Below are positions 49,183 through 58,499 of a DNA stretch of 64,000 nt, in pieces. Location: assembly GCF_030544485.1 (NCBI RefSeq), contig NZ_CP130610.1, forward strand, positions 1,860,001-1,924,000. The letters are read 5' to 3'. Positions within the stretch are counted from its first letter, which is position 1, and each line of letters starts with the position of its first letter. The notes below the pieces were generated by a model, which worked only from the letters and a program-made list of their open reading frames with translations, made no database searches and was not told the origin of the DNA. This DNA comes from Halomonas sp. HAL1 (lineage in GTDB: Bacteria; Pseudomonadota; Gammaproteobacteria; Pseudomonadales; Halomonadaceae). The translations under genes and the position numbers were made by a program.

Positions 49183-49632
49183 ATGAACAGTATTAAGCTA
49201 ATTGCCTTCAGTGCGCTTGGCGCACTGCTATTCAATAGCGCTACCTTTGCCCAACCCGACCATGCCCCGGCCCACGGTGCGCGGGATAAGGGCAATAGTA
49301 GTCAACACCAGACTCAGCAGCACGGCTCTCACCATAAGGAAAGCGCTCAATATGGGCGGGTTGATTTACCCCGCATTAATGAGCGTGAACTGCGCCAGCT
49401 ATTGCGCCAACACGACGCGCCGCGAGCCGAGTCATTGCCGCCGGGTATTCAGCGTAATTTAGAGCGCGGTAAGCCGCTGCCGCCGGGTATCGCCAAGCGC
49501 TTTGATGGTCGGCTAGCCTCTCAGTTACCGCAATACCCAGGCTATGAATGGGAGCGGGTGGGGGCGGATGTGGTCTTGATTGAAGCAGCCACCCGCGTTG
49601 TGGTCGATGTTCTGGTCGATGTTTTACGCTAA
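49183..49632 (+). CDS. CigR-like exported protein
   Basis: A 149-residue protein with a signal peptide (LIAFSALGALLFNSATFAQ, cleaved after about residue 23), a His/Gln-rich linker and a C-terminal domain with LPPGIQRNLERGKPLPPGIA followed by KRF, then YEWERVGADVVLIEAAT. The repeated LPPGI and VVDVLVDVL ending match the CigR/RcnB-like family. CigR is an anti-virulence inner-membrane protein in Salmonella, but most relatives have no known role. I chose ATG 49183 because it gives a proper signal peptide. Confidence 0.75.
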   Translation: MNSIKLIAFSALGALLFNSATFAQPDHAPAHGARDKGNSSQHQTQQHGSHHKESAQYGRVDLPRINERELRQLLRQHDAPRAESLPPGIQRNLERGKPLPPGIAKRFDGRLASQLPQYPGYEWERVGADVVLIEAATRVVVDVLVDVLR

Positions 49633-49726
49633 TGAGCATGAGGGGAAGTCGGCATGACTCGAAAATTATGGCTCGGCGGCTTATGGTAGAAGCTCTTAGC
49701 AGGATCGCTTTCTAAAGGGAGATTCA

Positions 49727-50542
49727 ATGAGCGACGACACATTAGCGGCACGTCTTGAGCGGGCTATTGCCATCGCCGAAGAAGCCGGGCAGATGATCAT
49801 CCAGGCGCGTGAGCAACAAGGTTTTTCGCAGCGGTTGAAAAAAGATAATGAGCTGGTCACCGATGTGGATGTGGCGGTTGACCAGCTTATTAGCCAGCGG
49901 CTGGAAGAGCATTTTCCTGGTGAAGCACGGCTGAGTGAAGAGCTCGCCCCCGAGAGCGCTGTGCATGTGCAGGCGCCGCAACTTTGGGTAGTGGACCCCA
50001 TTGATGGCACGGTCAACTTTGCGCAGGGGTTGCGCCATGTGGCGGTGTCCATCGGCTGGATGGAAGAGGGCATTGCTAAGGTCGGTGTTGTACACGCACC
50101 GTTTTTAGGCGAAACCTTTAGCGCGGCAGAAGGCGGTGGGGCTTTTTGCAACGGCCAGGCCATCCAGCCTAGCCGTGCTGATTCACTGGCTCACACCCTG
50201 GTAGGAACGGGATTCCCCTACCGCAAAGAAGGGCGCAAGCACCTTTTAAAGCGGTTAGAGGCGGTACTTGTTGAATGCCAGGATATCCGCCGTAATGGCG
50301 CGGCGGCCCTCGATCTGTGCGATGTGGCCTGTGGCCGCTTAGATGCGTATTACGAAAGCGTCTCGCCCTGGGATTTTGTCGCGGGCTGGGTCATTGCACG
50401 CGAAGCCGGGGCGCGGGTAGGCCACTTATATGAGCCGCCCAAATCGGTACCCGAAGACCTCTACCCAGAACACTTGCTGGTCGCTGCGCCGGGTGTCTAT
50501 GACGCCATGGCCTATCTGTTGCTCGACGCTGACCAACACTAA
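49727..50542 (+). CDS. Inositol monophosphatase family protein
   Basis: A 271-residue Mg-dependent phosphatase. KDNELVTDVDVAVDQ, LWVVDPIDGTVNFA and SVSPWDFVAGWVIAREAGAR are the metal-binding motifs of the family. The gene is not the SuhB-length standard (about 267) by much, so inositol phosphate, fructose bisphosphate or PAP could each be a substrate. AAAGGGAG precedes the start. Confidence 0.88.
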   Translation: MSDDTLAARLERAIAIAEEAGQMIIQAREQQGFSQRLKKDNELVTDVDVAVDQLISQRLEEHFPGEARLSEELAPESAVHVQAPQLWVVDPIDGTVNFAQGLRHVAVSIGWMEEGIAKVGVVHAPFLGETFSAAEGGGAFCNGQAIQPSRADSLAHTLVGTGFPYRKEGRKHLLKRLEAVLVECQDIRRNGAAALDLCDVACGRLDAYYESVSPWDFVAGWVIAREAGARVGHLYEPPKSVPEDLYPEHLLVAAPGVYDAMAYLLLDADQH

Positions 50543-50608
50543 CGAGAAAGGCAGGATCGCGTTAAGGTGATGAATGACAAATACTTGAAAAGAAAGCGCT
50601 ATAAGGGC

Positions 50609-50637
50609 TTTTCATTTATGCAAGAAACCGCTAGTAT
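50609..50637 (+). promoter_or_regulatory. Candidate tRNA-Pro promoter
   Basis: TTTTCA and TAGTAT with a 17-base spacer, 44 bases ahead of the tRNA. Confidence 0.4.
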
Positions 50638-50680
50638 ACGCACCGTCTTGAGGCAAATATGTAGCAGCCAATAAAGACAG

Positions 50681-50757
50681 CGGAGCGTGGCGCAGCTTGG
50701 TAGCGCGTTGCAATGGGGTTGCAAAGGTCGCAGGTTCGAATCCTGTCGCTCCGACCA
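50681..50757 (+). tRNA. tRNA-Pro (anticodon GGG)
   Basis: A 77-base cloverleaf: acceptor CGGAGCG / CGCTCCG, D arm GCGC / GCGC, anticodon stem TTGCA / TGCAA with loop ATGGGGT, T arm GCAGG-TTCGAAT-CCTGT and encoded CCA. Anticodon GGG reads CCC/CCU proline codons. The BREX island starts immediately after its terminator, so this gene could be the attachment site; no second copy of its 3' end is visible in the window. Confidence 0.95.
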
Positions 50758-50766
50758 AGAACATAT

Positions 50767-50805
50767 AAAACGGTCACTTAGCTAATTGCTATAGTGGCCG
50801 TTTTT
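50767..50805 (+). terminator. tRNA-Pro terminator
   Basis: AAAACGGTCACT pairs with AGTGGCCGTTTT (one G-U) over a 14-base loop, ending in a T-run. Confidence 0.8.
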
Positions 50806-50904
50806 GTTTGGTTAGATTTTAGGTAGTAAATAGGTGACATTCGTCAGGAACTCTTTTCTGAGGCTTCTTCATTATCGTATTTTAATTTAAATGGTAAATT
50901 GCTT

Positions 50905-51507
50905 GTGACGCTTTCGTTTAGCTACAACTCAGACCTCATTGGTGGTGGATTGATGGTGCGTGAAAGCCGTGCAGTTGCAGCGCTATTGCTGGATGAGGTA
51001 GACGAAGCACACTGGCATCAAGCCATCATCGTTGAAAACCGGCTACAGAAGAATCGCCCAGCGACAGCCAAGCGTGCAGCGCAGGCCATCCGTAAACGCT
51101 TAGAGAAACTGGAACCCTCTTTTTGGAAAGCCCTGCACGATGGAGACGATCAGCTAGCGTCACAGGTATCGTTTTGTGCTGCCATGGCACGCAACCTGCT
51201 GATGGTGGAGTTTCTTGAAAGCGTGGTGGCCGATGCGTTTTTAACGCGGTCTGAAAAGCTTCAGTCCTATCAGTGGGATGAGTTTCTTGCCGAACGTGCT
51301 AACCGCGATGCAGCGATTGCTACCTGGGCAGAAAGTTCAAGGCGCAAAATGGGTCAGGTAGTGTTTCGGATGCTGACAGAGGTCGGCATATTGGATTCCA
51401 GCCGATCACGTCGGCTTCAGTCTTTCTTGCCCCGCCCAGAGCTGAAGATGCTGCTTGAAACCCACCGCCATACCCGTTTACAAAATTGTCTTCAAAAATT
51501 GCGCTAA
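50905..51507 (+). CDS. brxA: BREX protein BrxA (DUF1819)
   Basis: A 200-residue protein of the DUF1819 family that opens the BREX type 1 operon. Family signs are FSYNSDLIGGGLMVRESRAV at the N-terminus, then AALLLDEVDE, and helical DNA-binding-like repeats. The start is uncertain: GTG 50905 or TTG 50899, since the ATG at 50891 leads to a stop. A weak non-ATG start and no Shine-Dalgarno suggest low expression. Together with brxB, brxC and pglX it places the locus in BREX, a phage-defence system. Confidence 0.85.
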   Translation: MTLSFSYNSDLIGGGLMVRESRAVAALLLDEVDEAHWHQAIIVENRLQKNRPATAKRAAQAIRKRLEKLEPSFWKALHDGDDQLASQVSFCAAMARNLLMVEFLESVVADAFLTRSEKLQSYQWDEFLAERANRDAAIATWAESSRRKMGQVVFRMLTEVGILDSSRSRRLQSFLPRPELKMLLETHRHTRLQNCLQKLR

Positions 51508-51635
51508 GCATTTATCTGTTGGAAAAACTCATTATTGAACTAATGAAAACTAAGTAGACCTTGCGGCTATGACTGTAAGCAACGTAATCTTGCCCGCAAT
51601 ATGCCCAAAACATGCCCGACATAGAGACGCTCCGC

Positions 51636-52259
51636 ATGTCACATAATGAGCAGCACCTACCACCTACCAGCGTTATGTTCCATGAGGATGACCAGCTTCG
51701 GGCACGATTAAACCAAGTCGCCGAGAAAATCACTCGACCGGATTTTTTAGCAGGCCAAGGGTTAGGTAACGAAATCGGCTTCTGGATTTTTGATTACGCT
51801 CCTGAGCACGAGCTTCAGGTACGTGCCTATCTGAACTTCCTTCCCTCGTTAATGGCGCGCCAATACGGCCATTTCAAGGTGGCCCAGGTTAACTTGCTTC
51901 ACGTGCTCAAAGACTATCTGACTGAGCGCGGCTTTCTTGATAAAGCCATTGCCATGCAGAAAAACAAAGGCGATGCAGCACTGCTTAAGGCACTGCGTGG
52001 GCCACTGCACATGGATAAGTTTGCCCCTTACCTCATCCGACACTCTTTGTCGCATGACCCTGATATCGTGCTACTAACCGGTGTCGGTAGTCTATGGCCA
52101 ATGGTACGAGCGCATAGTTTGCTGAACGCGCTGCATGGCCCGTTAGGGCATAAGCCTTTGGTACTGTTTTACCCAGGCCGCTATGACGGGCAAACGCTTA
52201 CCCTGTTTAATCAGATTAAGAGCAATAACTACTATCGCGCTTTTGCGCTCGTGCCCTAG
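51636..52259 (+). CDS. brxB: BREX protein BrxB (DUF1788)
   Basis: A 207-residue protein of the DUF1788 family. FLAGQGLGNEIGFWIFDYAP and PDIVLLTGVGSLWPMVRAHS are family landmarks, and PLVLFYPGRYDGQTLTLFNQ followed by IKSNNYYRAF closes the protein. Starts at 51612 or 51636 are possible; neither has a strong ribosome site. It sits between brxA and brxC, as is normal in type 1 BREX. Confidence 0.88.
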   Translation: MSHNEQHLPPTSVMFHEDDQLRARLNQVAEKITRPDFLAGQGLGNEIGFWIFDYAPEHELQVRAYLNFLPSLMARQYGHFKVAQVNLLHVLKDYLTERGFLDKAIAMQKNKGDAALLKALRGPLHMDKFAPYLIRHSLSHDPDIVLLTGVGSLWPMVRAHSLLNALHGPLGHKPLVLFYPGRYDGQTLTLFNQIKSNNYYRAFALVP

Positions 52260-52345
52260 CACTTATAAATGAGCGCGTGGAAATGAGCACTTAGAAATGA
52301 GCACAAGATAGCAAACCGTGCAGCGTGTTACGTTCACACGTTAAT

Positions 52346-52410
52346 GACTGTTACCACTCGTGGTGTTACCAAGCCGCGGGTCATCGCGGTTTATGTAACA
52401 GTCTGTTTTT
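52346..52410 (+). promoter_or_regulatory. Branched RNA/DNA structure between brxB and brxC
   Basis: An outer 9-bp stem GACTGTTAC (52346-52354) / GTAACAGTC (52395-52403) encloses two hairpins: CACtcGTG (52355-52362) and CCGCG...CGCGG (52374-52389). A T-run (GTTTTT) follows. It has the shape of a three-way junction ending in a terminator-like tail, and could be an attenuator before brxC. Confidence 0.5.
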
Positions 52411-52447
52411 AAAAAGTTTATAGGATTTAAACATTTATAGGACTGAT

Positions 52448-55400
52448 ATGCGCATTCAAGAGCTTTTCCTCAAGCCGCTCAACCGGTCAATCAATGGCGT
52501 TGTAAAGGCTGATCAGCGTGACCAGGAAACTATCTACCAAGAGCTAGATGAGTACGTGGTCACCAATGAGTTAGAAAAGCACTTTCGCGCCTTTTTTGAA
52601 TCCTACACCACCCCGCTAGACGACCCCTCCATCGCCAACCGCGTGGGCGTCTGGGTTAGCGGTTTCTTTGGGTCGGGTAAATCCCACTTTTTGAAAACGC
52701 TCTCTTATCTGCTGGAAAATACCGAAGCTTTTGATGCCAACGGCCATGCCAAGCGGGCGGCGGATTTCTTTGACGAGCAGAAGCTGGTGGACAGCTCCAT
52801 ACGGGCTGATATCACCAACGCGGTACGCGAACCCGCCCATGTGGTGCTATTCAACATCGACAGTAAGGCCAGCTCTAACGACGATGGCAACCCCATCCTC
52901 AACGTCTTTCTGCGCGTATTTAACGAGTACCAAGGCTTTAGCTCGGATTACCCGCACATTGCCCACATGGAGCGCCACTTAGAAAAGCGGGGCGTGTATG
53001 AGCCCTTCAAGCAGGCGTTTAATGACGCCAGCGGCATGGCGTGGGAAGAGGAGCGGGACGGCTATCAGTTCTACCAAGATGACATCGAGCAAGCGATTAG
53101 CGTTGCGTTAGAGCTTTCCCCGGAAGCTGCCCATAAATGGTTTGAAGAGTCAGAAGCCAATTTTAGTGTTTCAGTGGAAAACTTCTGCCACTGGGTGAAA
53201 GAGTTTTTGGAATCCCAATCATCCACCCGGCGCATGGTGTTTATGGTGGACGAAGTCGGCCAGTTTATTGGCAGCGACACCCGCCTTATGCTCACCCTGC
53301 AAACGCTCACCGAAAACCTGGGCACGATTTGCGGTGGTCGCGCTTGGATTGTGGTGACGTCTCAGGCGGATATGGACGCAGTGCTAGGCGAAATGACCGC
53401 CTCAAAAGCCAACGATTTCTCTAAGATCGCCGGACGCTTCAAAACCCGCTTATCGCTCTCAAGCTCCAACTCTGACGAAGTCATCCGCAAGCGCCTGCTG
53501 GTGAAAACCGACCCGGCACGCGCTGAGCTGGAAGGTGTGTTTGAAGCCAAAGGCTCTATCCTGCGTAACCAGCTGACCTTTGATCGTTCCGGCCCCACGC
53601 TGAAAAACATTGAAGGCGTGGATAGCTTTATCGCCAATTATCCCTTCGTGCCGTACCACTTCCAACTGGTACAAAAAGTCTTCGAAGAGATCCGCAAGGT
53701 AGGTGCCACCGGCGCGCATCTCGCTTATGGTGAGCGCTCAATGCTCGATGCTTTCCACATGGCCGCCAAAGCCGTGCAAGAAAAATCGATTGGCGCGCTG
53801 GTGCCGATGCACTGCTTTTATACGGCGATAGAAGGCTTCCTTGATACGGCCGTAAAACGCACCATCGACCAGGCCAGCGAAAACCCCGTGTTAGAGGCGT
53901 TTGATGTCGAAACGCTGCGCACGCTGTTTATGATCCGCTATGTGGATCTTGTCAAAGGCACGGTCGACAACCTCGTTACGCTATCGCTGACTCAAATTGA
54001 CGACGACCGAATTGCTATTCGTGAGCAATTAGACGCGACCTTAGCGCGACTAGAAAAAGAGAGCCTGATTACGCGTAATGGCGATGAATATCAGTTCCTC
54101 ACCAATGAAGAGCGCGACATTACCCGCAAGATCAAAGCCACCGAAGTCACCAGTAGCGATGAGAACAAAGAGCTCTCCAGCCTAATTTTTAAAGACCTGT
54201 TGCGTGATCGCGCCAAATACCGCTACCCGTTGAACAAAACCGACTACAGCATTGGCCGCTACCTGGATGGTCACACACTAGATGGTCGCTACCAGAGTCA
54301 GCTAAGGGTAGAGGTGGTGTCACCCTTAGACGTGGAGTACGTGCAGCTTAGCGACGCGGGCTGTATTCACAAAAGCGGCGACAATGGCGGGCAGGTGCTG
54401 ATTAAGCTACCCGACGATAAGCGCTTTACCGACGAACTGCGTACGCTGTTAAAAACCGACAAGTTCATCCGCTTGAACCTATCGGCCAACGACCACAGCG
54501 TCGAGCGCATTCTGGCCGACCGTGGCCGGGAAAACCAAGAGCGTAAAAAACGCCTACGTGTTCGTCTGGAAGAAATGCTATTAGATGCAGACGCCTATGC
54601 GCTTGGCCAAAAGCTGGAACTCAACCGCAGCCAGTTAAGCACCCGCCTGGATGAAGCTTGCCGCTACCTGCTGGAAAACACCTACAACAAGCTGGGCCAG
54701 CTGACGGTGCTTAACCCAGAGCCTATGCGTGAACTGCAAGCCGTGTTAACAGCTGATGATATCGGTACGCAAAATCTTAACTTAGACGGGGAGGAGGGCA
54801 ACGCCCAGGCAGTAAAAGAGGTGGAGCAGTATATCTCGCTGCACAGCGGCGAGCCGGTGCCGCTTAACCCGCTTATCGAACGTTTTAGTAACCGACCTTT
54901 CGGCTGGCCGGAAGGCGAAACGTTGCTGATTCTAGGCCGCCTACATACCGCTGGCCGTTTGACCTTCCACACCGCAGGCCCCGCGCTCAGCGGTAAAGAA
55001 GCCTTCGAGCTGCTTAATAACGCCCGCCGGCGCAGTGAAGTGCGCATTCAGAAAAAGCGCCAAACTGAAGATGCAGTGCTGAACAAAGCCCGCAACCTCA
55101 CCAAAGACCTGTTTGGCCAGCTAGGCCCCGCAAGCGAAAAAGAGCTATTCAGCTACTATGTGGATCGCTTATCCCGCTGGCGCCGCGAGCTAGAAGCGTA
55201 CAAAAGCAAAACCGACGTGGGCAATTTCCCAGGGCGAAAAGCCATTGAAAGCTCGCTGCTGGAAGTAGAGCGGCTATTGCGCTTAGACGACAGTTTCGAC
55301 TTCTTTAAGGCAGTGGCCAGCCAGCAAGACACGCTGCTCGATTTAGAAGAAGACTACCGCGACCTAAGCGACTTCTTCACCAAGCAGCTCACCACCTGGC

Positions 55401-56140
55401 AGCAGCTGGAACAGGCGCGCGTAAGGTTTGGGGTTAACCACCTGGAGCTAGAAAAACACCCCGAGGCCCAGCAGGCACTGGCCGAGTGTGAGTGCATTTA
55501 TAGCGCCGATGCCCCCTACGCCATGTTGAACAAAGTAGATGGCCTGGTGCGAACGTTGGATGACATTAATACCCGCTTGGTCACCGAAAAACGCGAACAC
55601 GCCATTGCACGTATCGACACGCGCATCGCCAAGGTGAGCGCTGAAATTGCCAAAAGTGGTATTGGCAACGCCGAACTCAGCAACCGCTTGTTGCACCCGC
55701 TGCAGCAGCTCAAAGCGTCGGTCAATCAGTCGGTCAGCATCGCCCAGATCTACCAACTGCAAACAGAAACGGCCGTTGAGCAAGAAGAAGAGAGCCTGGA
55801 TGCGCTTCACAACGCCCAGGCTGAGGTAGCCAAGCGGCAGCCGCCCGCGCCTACGCCTGCTGGAGGCGACTCCACCGCGCCGACGGCCACCCCAGGCAGC
55901 CAACCGCCCGCAGGGCACACGGCGGCAAGAGATAAAACTTACGATCCCCACACCGCAACAGCCCCAGCAGCAGTCAATGCCCCCAAACCCGTGGCAAGGG
56001 TTCGCGTCAGCGACGTACTCAGCCGCGTGCATAGCGGTGTGTACCTGGAAAGCCAAGCGGAAGTGGATGCGTTTATGGAAGAGCTGAGAAAAGAGCTGGA
56101 AGGGTCGCTTTCAGCGGGCAAGCGGGTACAGGTGCGGTAG
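52448..56140 (+). CDS. brxC: BREX P-loop ATPase BrxC
   Basis: A 1230-residue ATPase required for BREX defence and host methylation. Walker A is SGFFGSGKSHFLK near residue 75, and a Walker B-like MVFMVDEVGQFIG follows near 268. VVKADQRDQETIYQELDEYV lies at the N-terminus. Long coiled-coil helices fill 850-1110, and the tail (about 1115-1190) is a Pro/Ala/Thr-rich linker before a final helical knob. The length is normal for BrxC. Its expression may be controlled by the structured 188-bp gap upstream. Confidence 0.93.
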   Translation: MRIQELFLKPLNRSINGVVKADQRDQETIYQELDEYVVTNELEKHFRAFFESYTTPLDDPSIANRVGVWVSGFFGSGKSHFLKTLSYLLENTEAFDANGHAKRAADFFDEQKLVDSSIRADITNAVREPAHVVLFNIDSKASSNDDGNPILNVFLRVFNEYQGFSSDYPHIAHMERHLEKRGVYEPFKQAFNDASGMAWEEERDGYQFYQDDIEQAISVALELSPEAAHKWFEESEANFSVSVENFCHWVKEFLESQSSTRRMVFMVDEVGQFIGSDTRLMLTLQTLTENLGTICGGRAWIVVTSQADMDAVLGEMTASKANDFSKIAGRFKTRLSLSSSNSDEVIRKRLLVKTDPARAELEGVFEAKGSILRNQLTFDRSGPTLKNIEGVDSFIANYPFVPYHFQLVQKVFEEIRKVGATGAHLAYGERSMLDAFHMAAKAVQEKSIGALVPMHCFYTAIEGFLDTAVKRTIDQASENPVLEAFDVETLRTLFMIRYVDLVKGTVDNLVTLSLTQIDDDRIAIREQLDATLARLEKESLITRNGDEYQFLTNEERDITRKIKATEVTSSDENKELSSLIFKDLLRDRAKYRYPLNKTDYSIGRYLDGHTLDGRYQSQLRVEVVSPLDVEYVQLSDAGCIHKSGDNGGQVLIKLPDDKRFTDELRTLLKTDKFIRLNLSANDHSVERILADRGRENQERKKRLRVRLEEMLLDADAYALGQKLELNRSQLSTRLDEACRYLLENTYNKLGQLTVLNPEPMRELQAVLTADDIGTQNLNLDGEEGNAQAVKEVEQYISLHSGEPVPLNPLIERFSNRPFGWPEGETLLILGRLHTAGRLTFHTAGPALSGKEAFELLNNARRRSEVRIQKKRQTEDAVLNKARNLTKDLFGQLGPASEKELFSYYVDRLSRWRRELEAYKSKTDVGNFPGRKAIESSLLEVERLLRLDDSFDFFKAVASQQDTLLDLEEDYRDLSDFFTKQLTTWQQLEQARVRFGVNHLELEKHPEAQQALAECECIYSADAPYAMLNKVDGLVRTLDDINTRLVTEKREHAIARIDTRIAKVSAEIAKSGIGNAELSNRLLHPLQQLKASVNQSVSIAQIYQLQTETAVEQEEESLDALHNAQAEVAKRQPPAPTPAGGDSTAPTATPGSQPPAGHTAARDKTYDPHTATAPAAVNAPKPVARVRVSDVLSRVHSGVYLESQAEVDAFMEELRKELEGSLSAGKRVQVR

Positions 56141-56285
56141 TGTTCGATGATGTTTGTTGACAGTGGCAACGACTAACGCCAAGCCTAAGCATCCCGGTTG
56201 GCAGGGTGTCGACGAGCAGGTTACACTTTAAAAATAACCCGTTCAGCCGCGTCGGGTCTGAGCGATACCGCAGAGGTGAGTCATT

Positions 56286-56546
56286 ATGCATGCCAACGTC
56301 AAGCAGCTGCGCTTGCAAACCAAAGCGTTGATTGCCGCTACCCAGCGTGGCGAGACCGTAGAGATCACCTTTCACGGCAAGCCCTGTGCCCGCCTGGTGG
56401 GGGTGGCGTCTGCCACGCCTGAAAAGCGCTCGGCCCCCAACCCGGCGTTCGGCCTCTGGGCGGATCAGGGCGAGGCAAGCGCCCAGGAGATCGACACACA
56501 AGTCCGCCGTTTGCGCGCGCCGCGCTCGTTCGAGGGCACCGACTGA
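56286..56546 (+). CDS. Phd/YefM-type antitoxin
   Basis: An 86-residue protein with the Phd/YefM DNA-binding N-terminal pattern: LRLQTKALIAATQRGETVEI then TFHGKPCARLV, followed by a disordered acidic tail that would wrap the toxin. It ends one base into the PIN toxin gene (TGATG). GAGGTGAG precedes the start. Confidence 0.85.
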   Translation: MHANVKQLRLQTKALIAATQRGETVEITFHGKPCARLVGVASATPEKRSAPNPAFGLWADQGEASAQEIDTQVRRLRAPRSFEGTD

Positions 56547-56935
56547 TGCTGGTGGACACGGATGTACTGATCTGGAATCTGCGCGGCAACCCCGCCGCCG
56601 CCCAGCGCCTGGATGACGCGCCGGGTTTCTGGCTCTCTGCCGTCACCTATATGGAACTGGTGCAGGGCATGCGCAACAAGCAGGAGCTAAGGCAGCTACG
56701 CCAGACACTGATCTACTGGCAATCAAGCATCCGCCATCTGGAAGAGGGGATATCCTCGCGTGCCATGTTTCTGGTCGAAAGCTATGCGCTCAGCCATAAC
56801 ATACAAATGGCCGATGCCCTGATTGCCGCCACCGCGATGGAGGCAGGGGTTCCTTTGCTCACCGCCAATGACCGCCATTACCGCCATATCGATGGCCTGG
56901 AAATCGACGTTTTCGCCCTGAATAGTTCGCCCTGA
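56546..56935 (+). CDS. PIN-domain toxin (VapC-like ribonuclease)
   Basis: A 129-residue PIN nuclease with the four acidic residues: VDTDVLIW, YMELVQGM, MADALIAATA and LTANDRHY. VapC toxins cleave tRNA or rRNA and are neutralised by the overlapping antitoxin. The pair lies between brxC and the AlbA_2 gene, in the same direction as BREX, so it may guard the island or be coexpressed with it. The target is unknown. Confidence 0.9.
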   Translation: MLVDTDVLIWNLRGNPAAAQRLDDAPGFWLSAVTYMELVQGMRNKQELRQLRQTLIYWQSSIRHLEEGISSRAMFLVESYALSHNIQMADALIAATAMEAGVPLLTANDRHYRHIDGLEIDVFALNSSP

Positions 56936-57041
56936 GTAAATCATCACTTGGCGCAGTAATGCCCACAATAAGCTACCGTCGCGTGTTCCAAGACGCGGGA
57001 CAGTGAGACGGAAAGCAATATAAAAAATCAACAGGCCACTC

Positions 57042-58499
57042 ATGACTGCCACAACCATTGAACAGCGGCTCAGTGAGCCAGAAGGCAAGCAGCTTGAGTT
57101 CAAGCGTGATCTGTCATCGCCCAAGCCGCTGATGAAAACCCTGGTCGCTTTTGCCAACACCGCAGGTGGCCAACTTATCATTGGCGTTGACGACGACGGC
57201 ACCGTGCCAGGTGTGGATGACCCGCTGGATATGGAAGAGCGCCTGACCAGCATGATCGCGGATGCCATTCACCCCCGGCTATTACCCAATATTGAATTGG
57301 TTAGCGTGGGTGAGCATACCCTGGTGTGTATTGAGGTGTTTTTGAGTAGCGCTCGCCCACACTTTTTCAAGGCGCTAGGCGAAGAAAAAGGTGTGCTGGT
57401 GCGGCTCGGGTCCAGTAATCGGCAGGCGGGGTTGGCACTCATTCAGGAAATGCAGCGCCAAGCGAGCGGCACTACGTTTGATGTTCAGCCCATGCCCGAG
57501 CTGAGCCGTGACGACCTTGACCAAAACGCCATACAGCATGCCTTCGGCAGCGAACAGCCGCTTGATGACAACACGTTACGCACGTTACGGCTACTGGTGC
57601 CGTATCAAGGCCGCCTAGTACCCAGTGTGGGTGGCATTCTGCTGTTTGGCCGCGAGCGCCAATGGCACTTTGAAGACGCCTGGATTCAGTGCGGGCGTTT
57701 TCGCGGCACCGATAAGGTTGAGATTTTCGATCAGGCAGATATCCACGCGCCGCTACCCCAAGCGGTAGATGACATCGAACTGTTTCTTAAAAAACATGCC
57801 TTCAAGCAGGCAGAGTTTGGGGCTATGCGCCGCCGCGATGTGTGGAGCATACCGCTGACCATCTTGCGTGAAGCAATTATTAACGCCTTGGTACACAGCG
57901 ACTACTCCCAACGCGGTAGCCCTATACGCATTGCGTTTTTTGATGACCGTATTGAGATTGAAAGCCCAGGGCTACTGATGCCCGGCATGACCATTGAAGA
58001 CATGAAACGCGGCGTTTCCATGATCCGCAACCCGGTGATTGCCCGCGTATTTCGTGAGCTTGGGCTAATTGAACAGTGGGGCAGCGGTGTAAAGCGTATT
58101 TTCGCGGAAGCCCATACCCAAGGGCTACCAGAGCCGCATATTGAAGAAATTGCCAACCGTGTGCGGTTGAGTATCCGGCTGGCAGCGCCGGTTCCTATAG
58201 AAAATCCAACATCAGTGACCCAGTCAGTGACCCAGTCAGTGACCCAGTCTGAGAATATAGAACCACTGCTCCCGCTGCTGCAAATATTAAGCGATGGCCC
58301 GCTATCATCAGGCGAGCTACGTCAACACTTGCAGCTCAAGCATCGTGCTCATTTTCGCCAACACTACCTAACGCCTGCGCTTCAGGATGAATTAATCGAA
58401 ATGACGCTGCCCGAGAAGCCCAACAGCCGCCTTCAGCAGTACCGCCTAACCCCTAAAGGCCAGCGCTTTTTGCAAGACACCCTCAAGGATTCACCATGA
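57042..58499 (+). CDS. AlbA_2 / HATPase_c_4 protein (COG2865-type) coupled to pglX
   Basis: A 485-residue protein. Residues 8-140 form an AlbA_2 (Schlafen-like) domain: LEFKRDLSSP and FANTAGGQLIIGVDDDGTVP. The middle has a GHKL ATP-binding domain, REAIINALVHSDYSQRGSPI and IEQWGSGVKRIFAEA. A tandem SVTQ linker follows, then a winged-helix-like C-terminus. Such proteins are often annotated as regulators or helicase-like and occur in defence islands, including BREX loci. The stop overlaps the pglX start by four bases (ATGA), so the two should be made together. Confidence 0.85.
   Translation: MTATTIEQRLSEPEGKQLEFKRDLSSPKPLMKTLVAFANTAGGQLIIGVDDDGTVPGVDDPLDMEERLTSMIADAIHPRLLPNIELVSVGEHTLVCIEVFLSSARPHFFKALGEEKGVLVRLGSSNRQAGLALIQEMQRQASGTTFDVQPMPELSRDDLDQNAIQHAFGSEQPLDDNTLRTLRLLVPYQGRLVPSVGGILLFGRERQWHFEDAWIQCGRFRGTDKVEIFDQADIHAPLPQAVDDIELFLKKHAFKQAEFGAMRRRDVWSIPLTILREAIINALVHSDYSQRGSPIRIAFFDDRIEIESPGLLMPGMTIEDMKRGVSMIRNPVIARVFRELGLIEQWGSGVKRIFAEAHTQGLPEPHIEEIANRVRLSIRLAAPVPIENPTSVTQSVTQSVTQSENIEPLLPLLQILSDGPLSSGELRQHLQLKHRAHFRQHYLTPALQDELIEMTLPEKPNSRLQQYRLTPKGQRFLQDTLKDSP
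58212..58247 (+). repeat. Three perfect 12-bp tandem repeats in the AlbA_2 gene
   Basis: TCAGTGACCCAG occurs three times in a row and encodes SVTQ three times in the linker between the ATPase and winged-helix parts. Unit length is a multiple of three, so copy changes would alter linker length without a frameshift. Confidence 0.9.
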
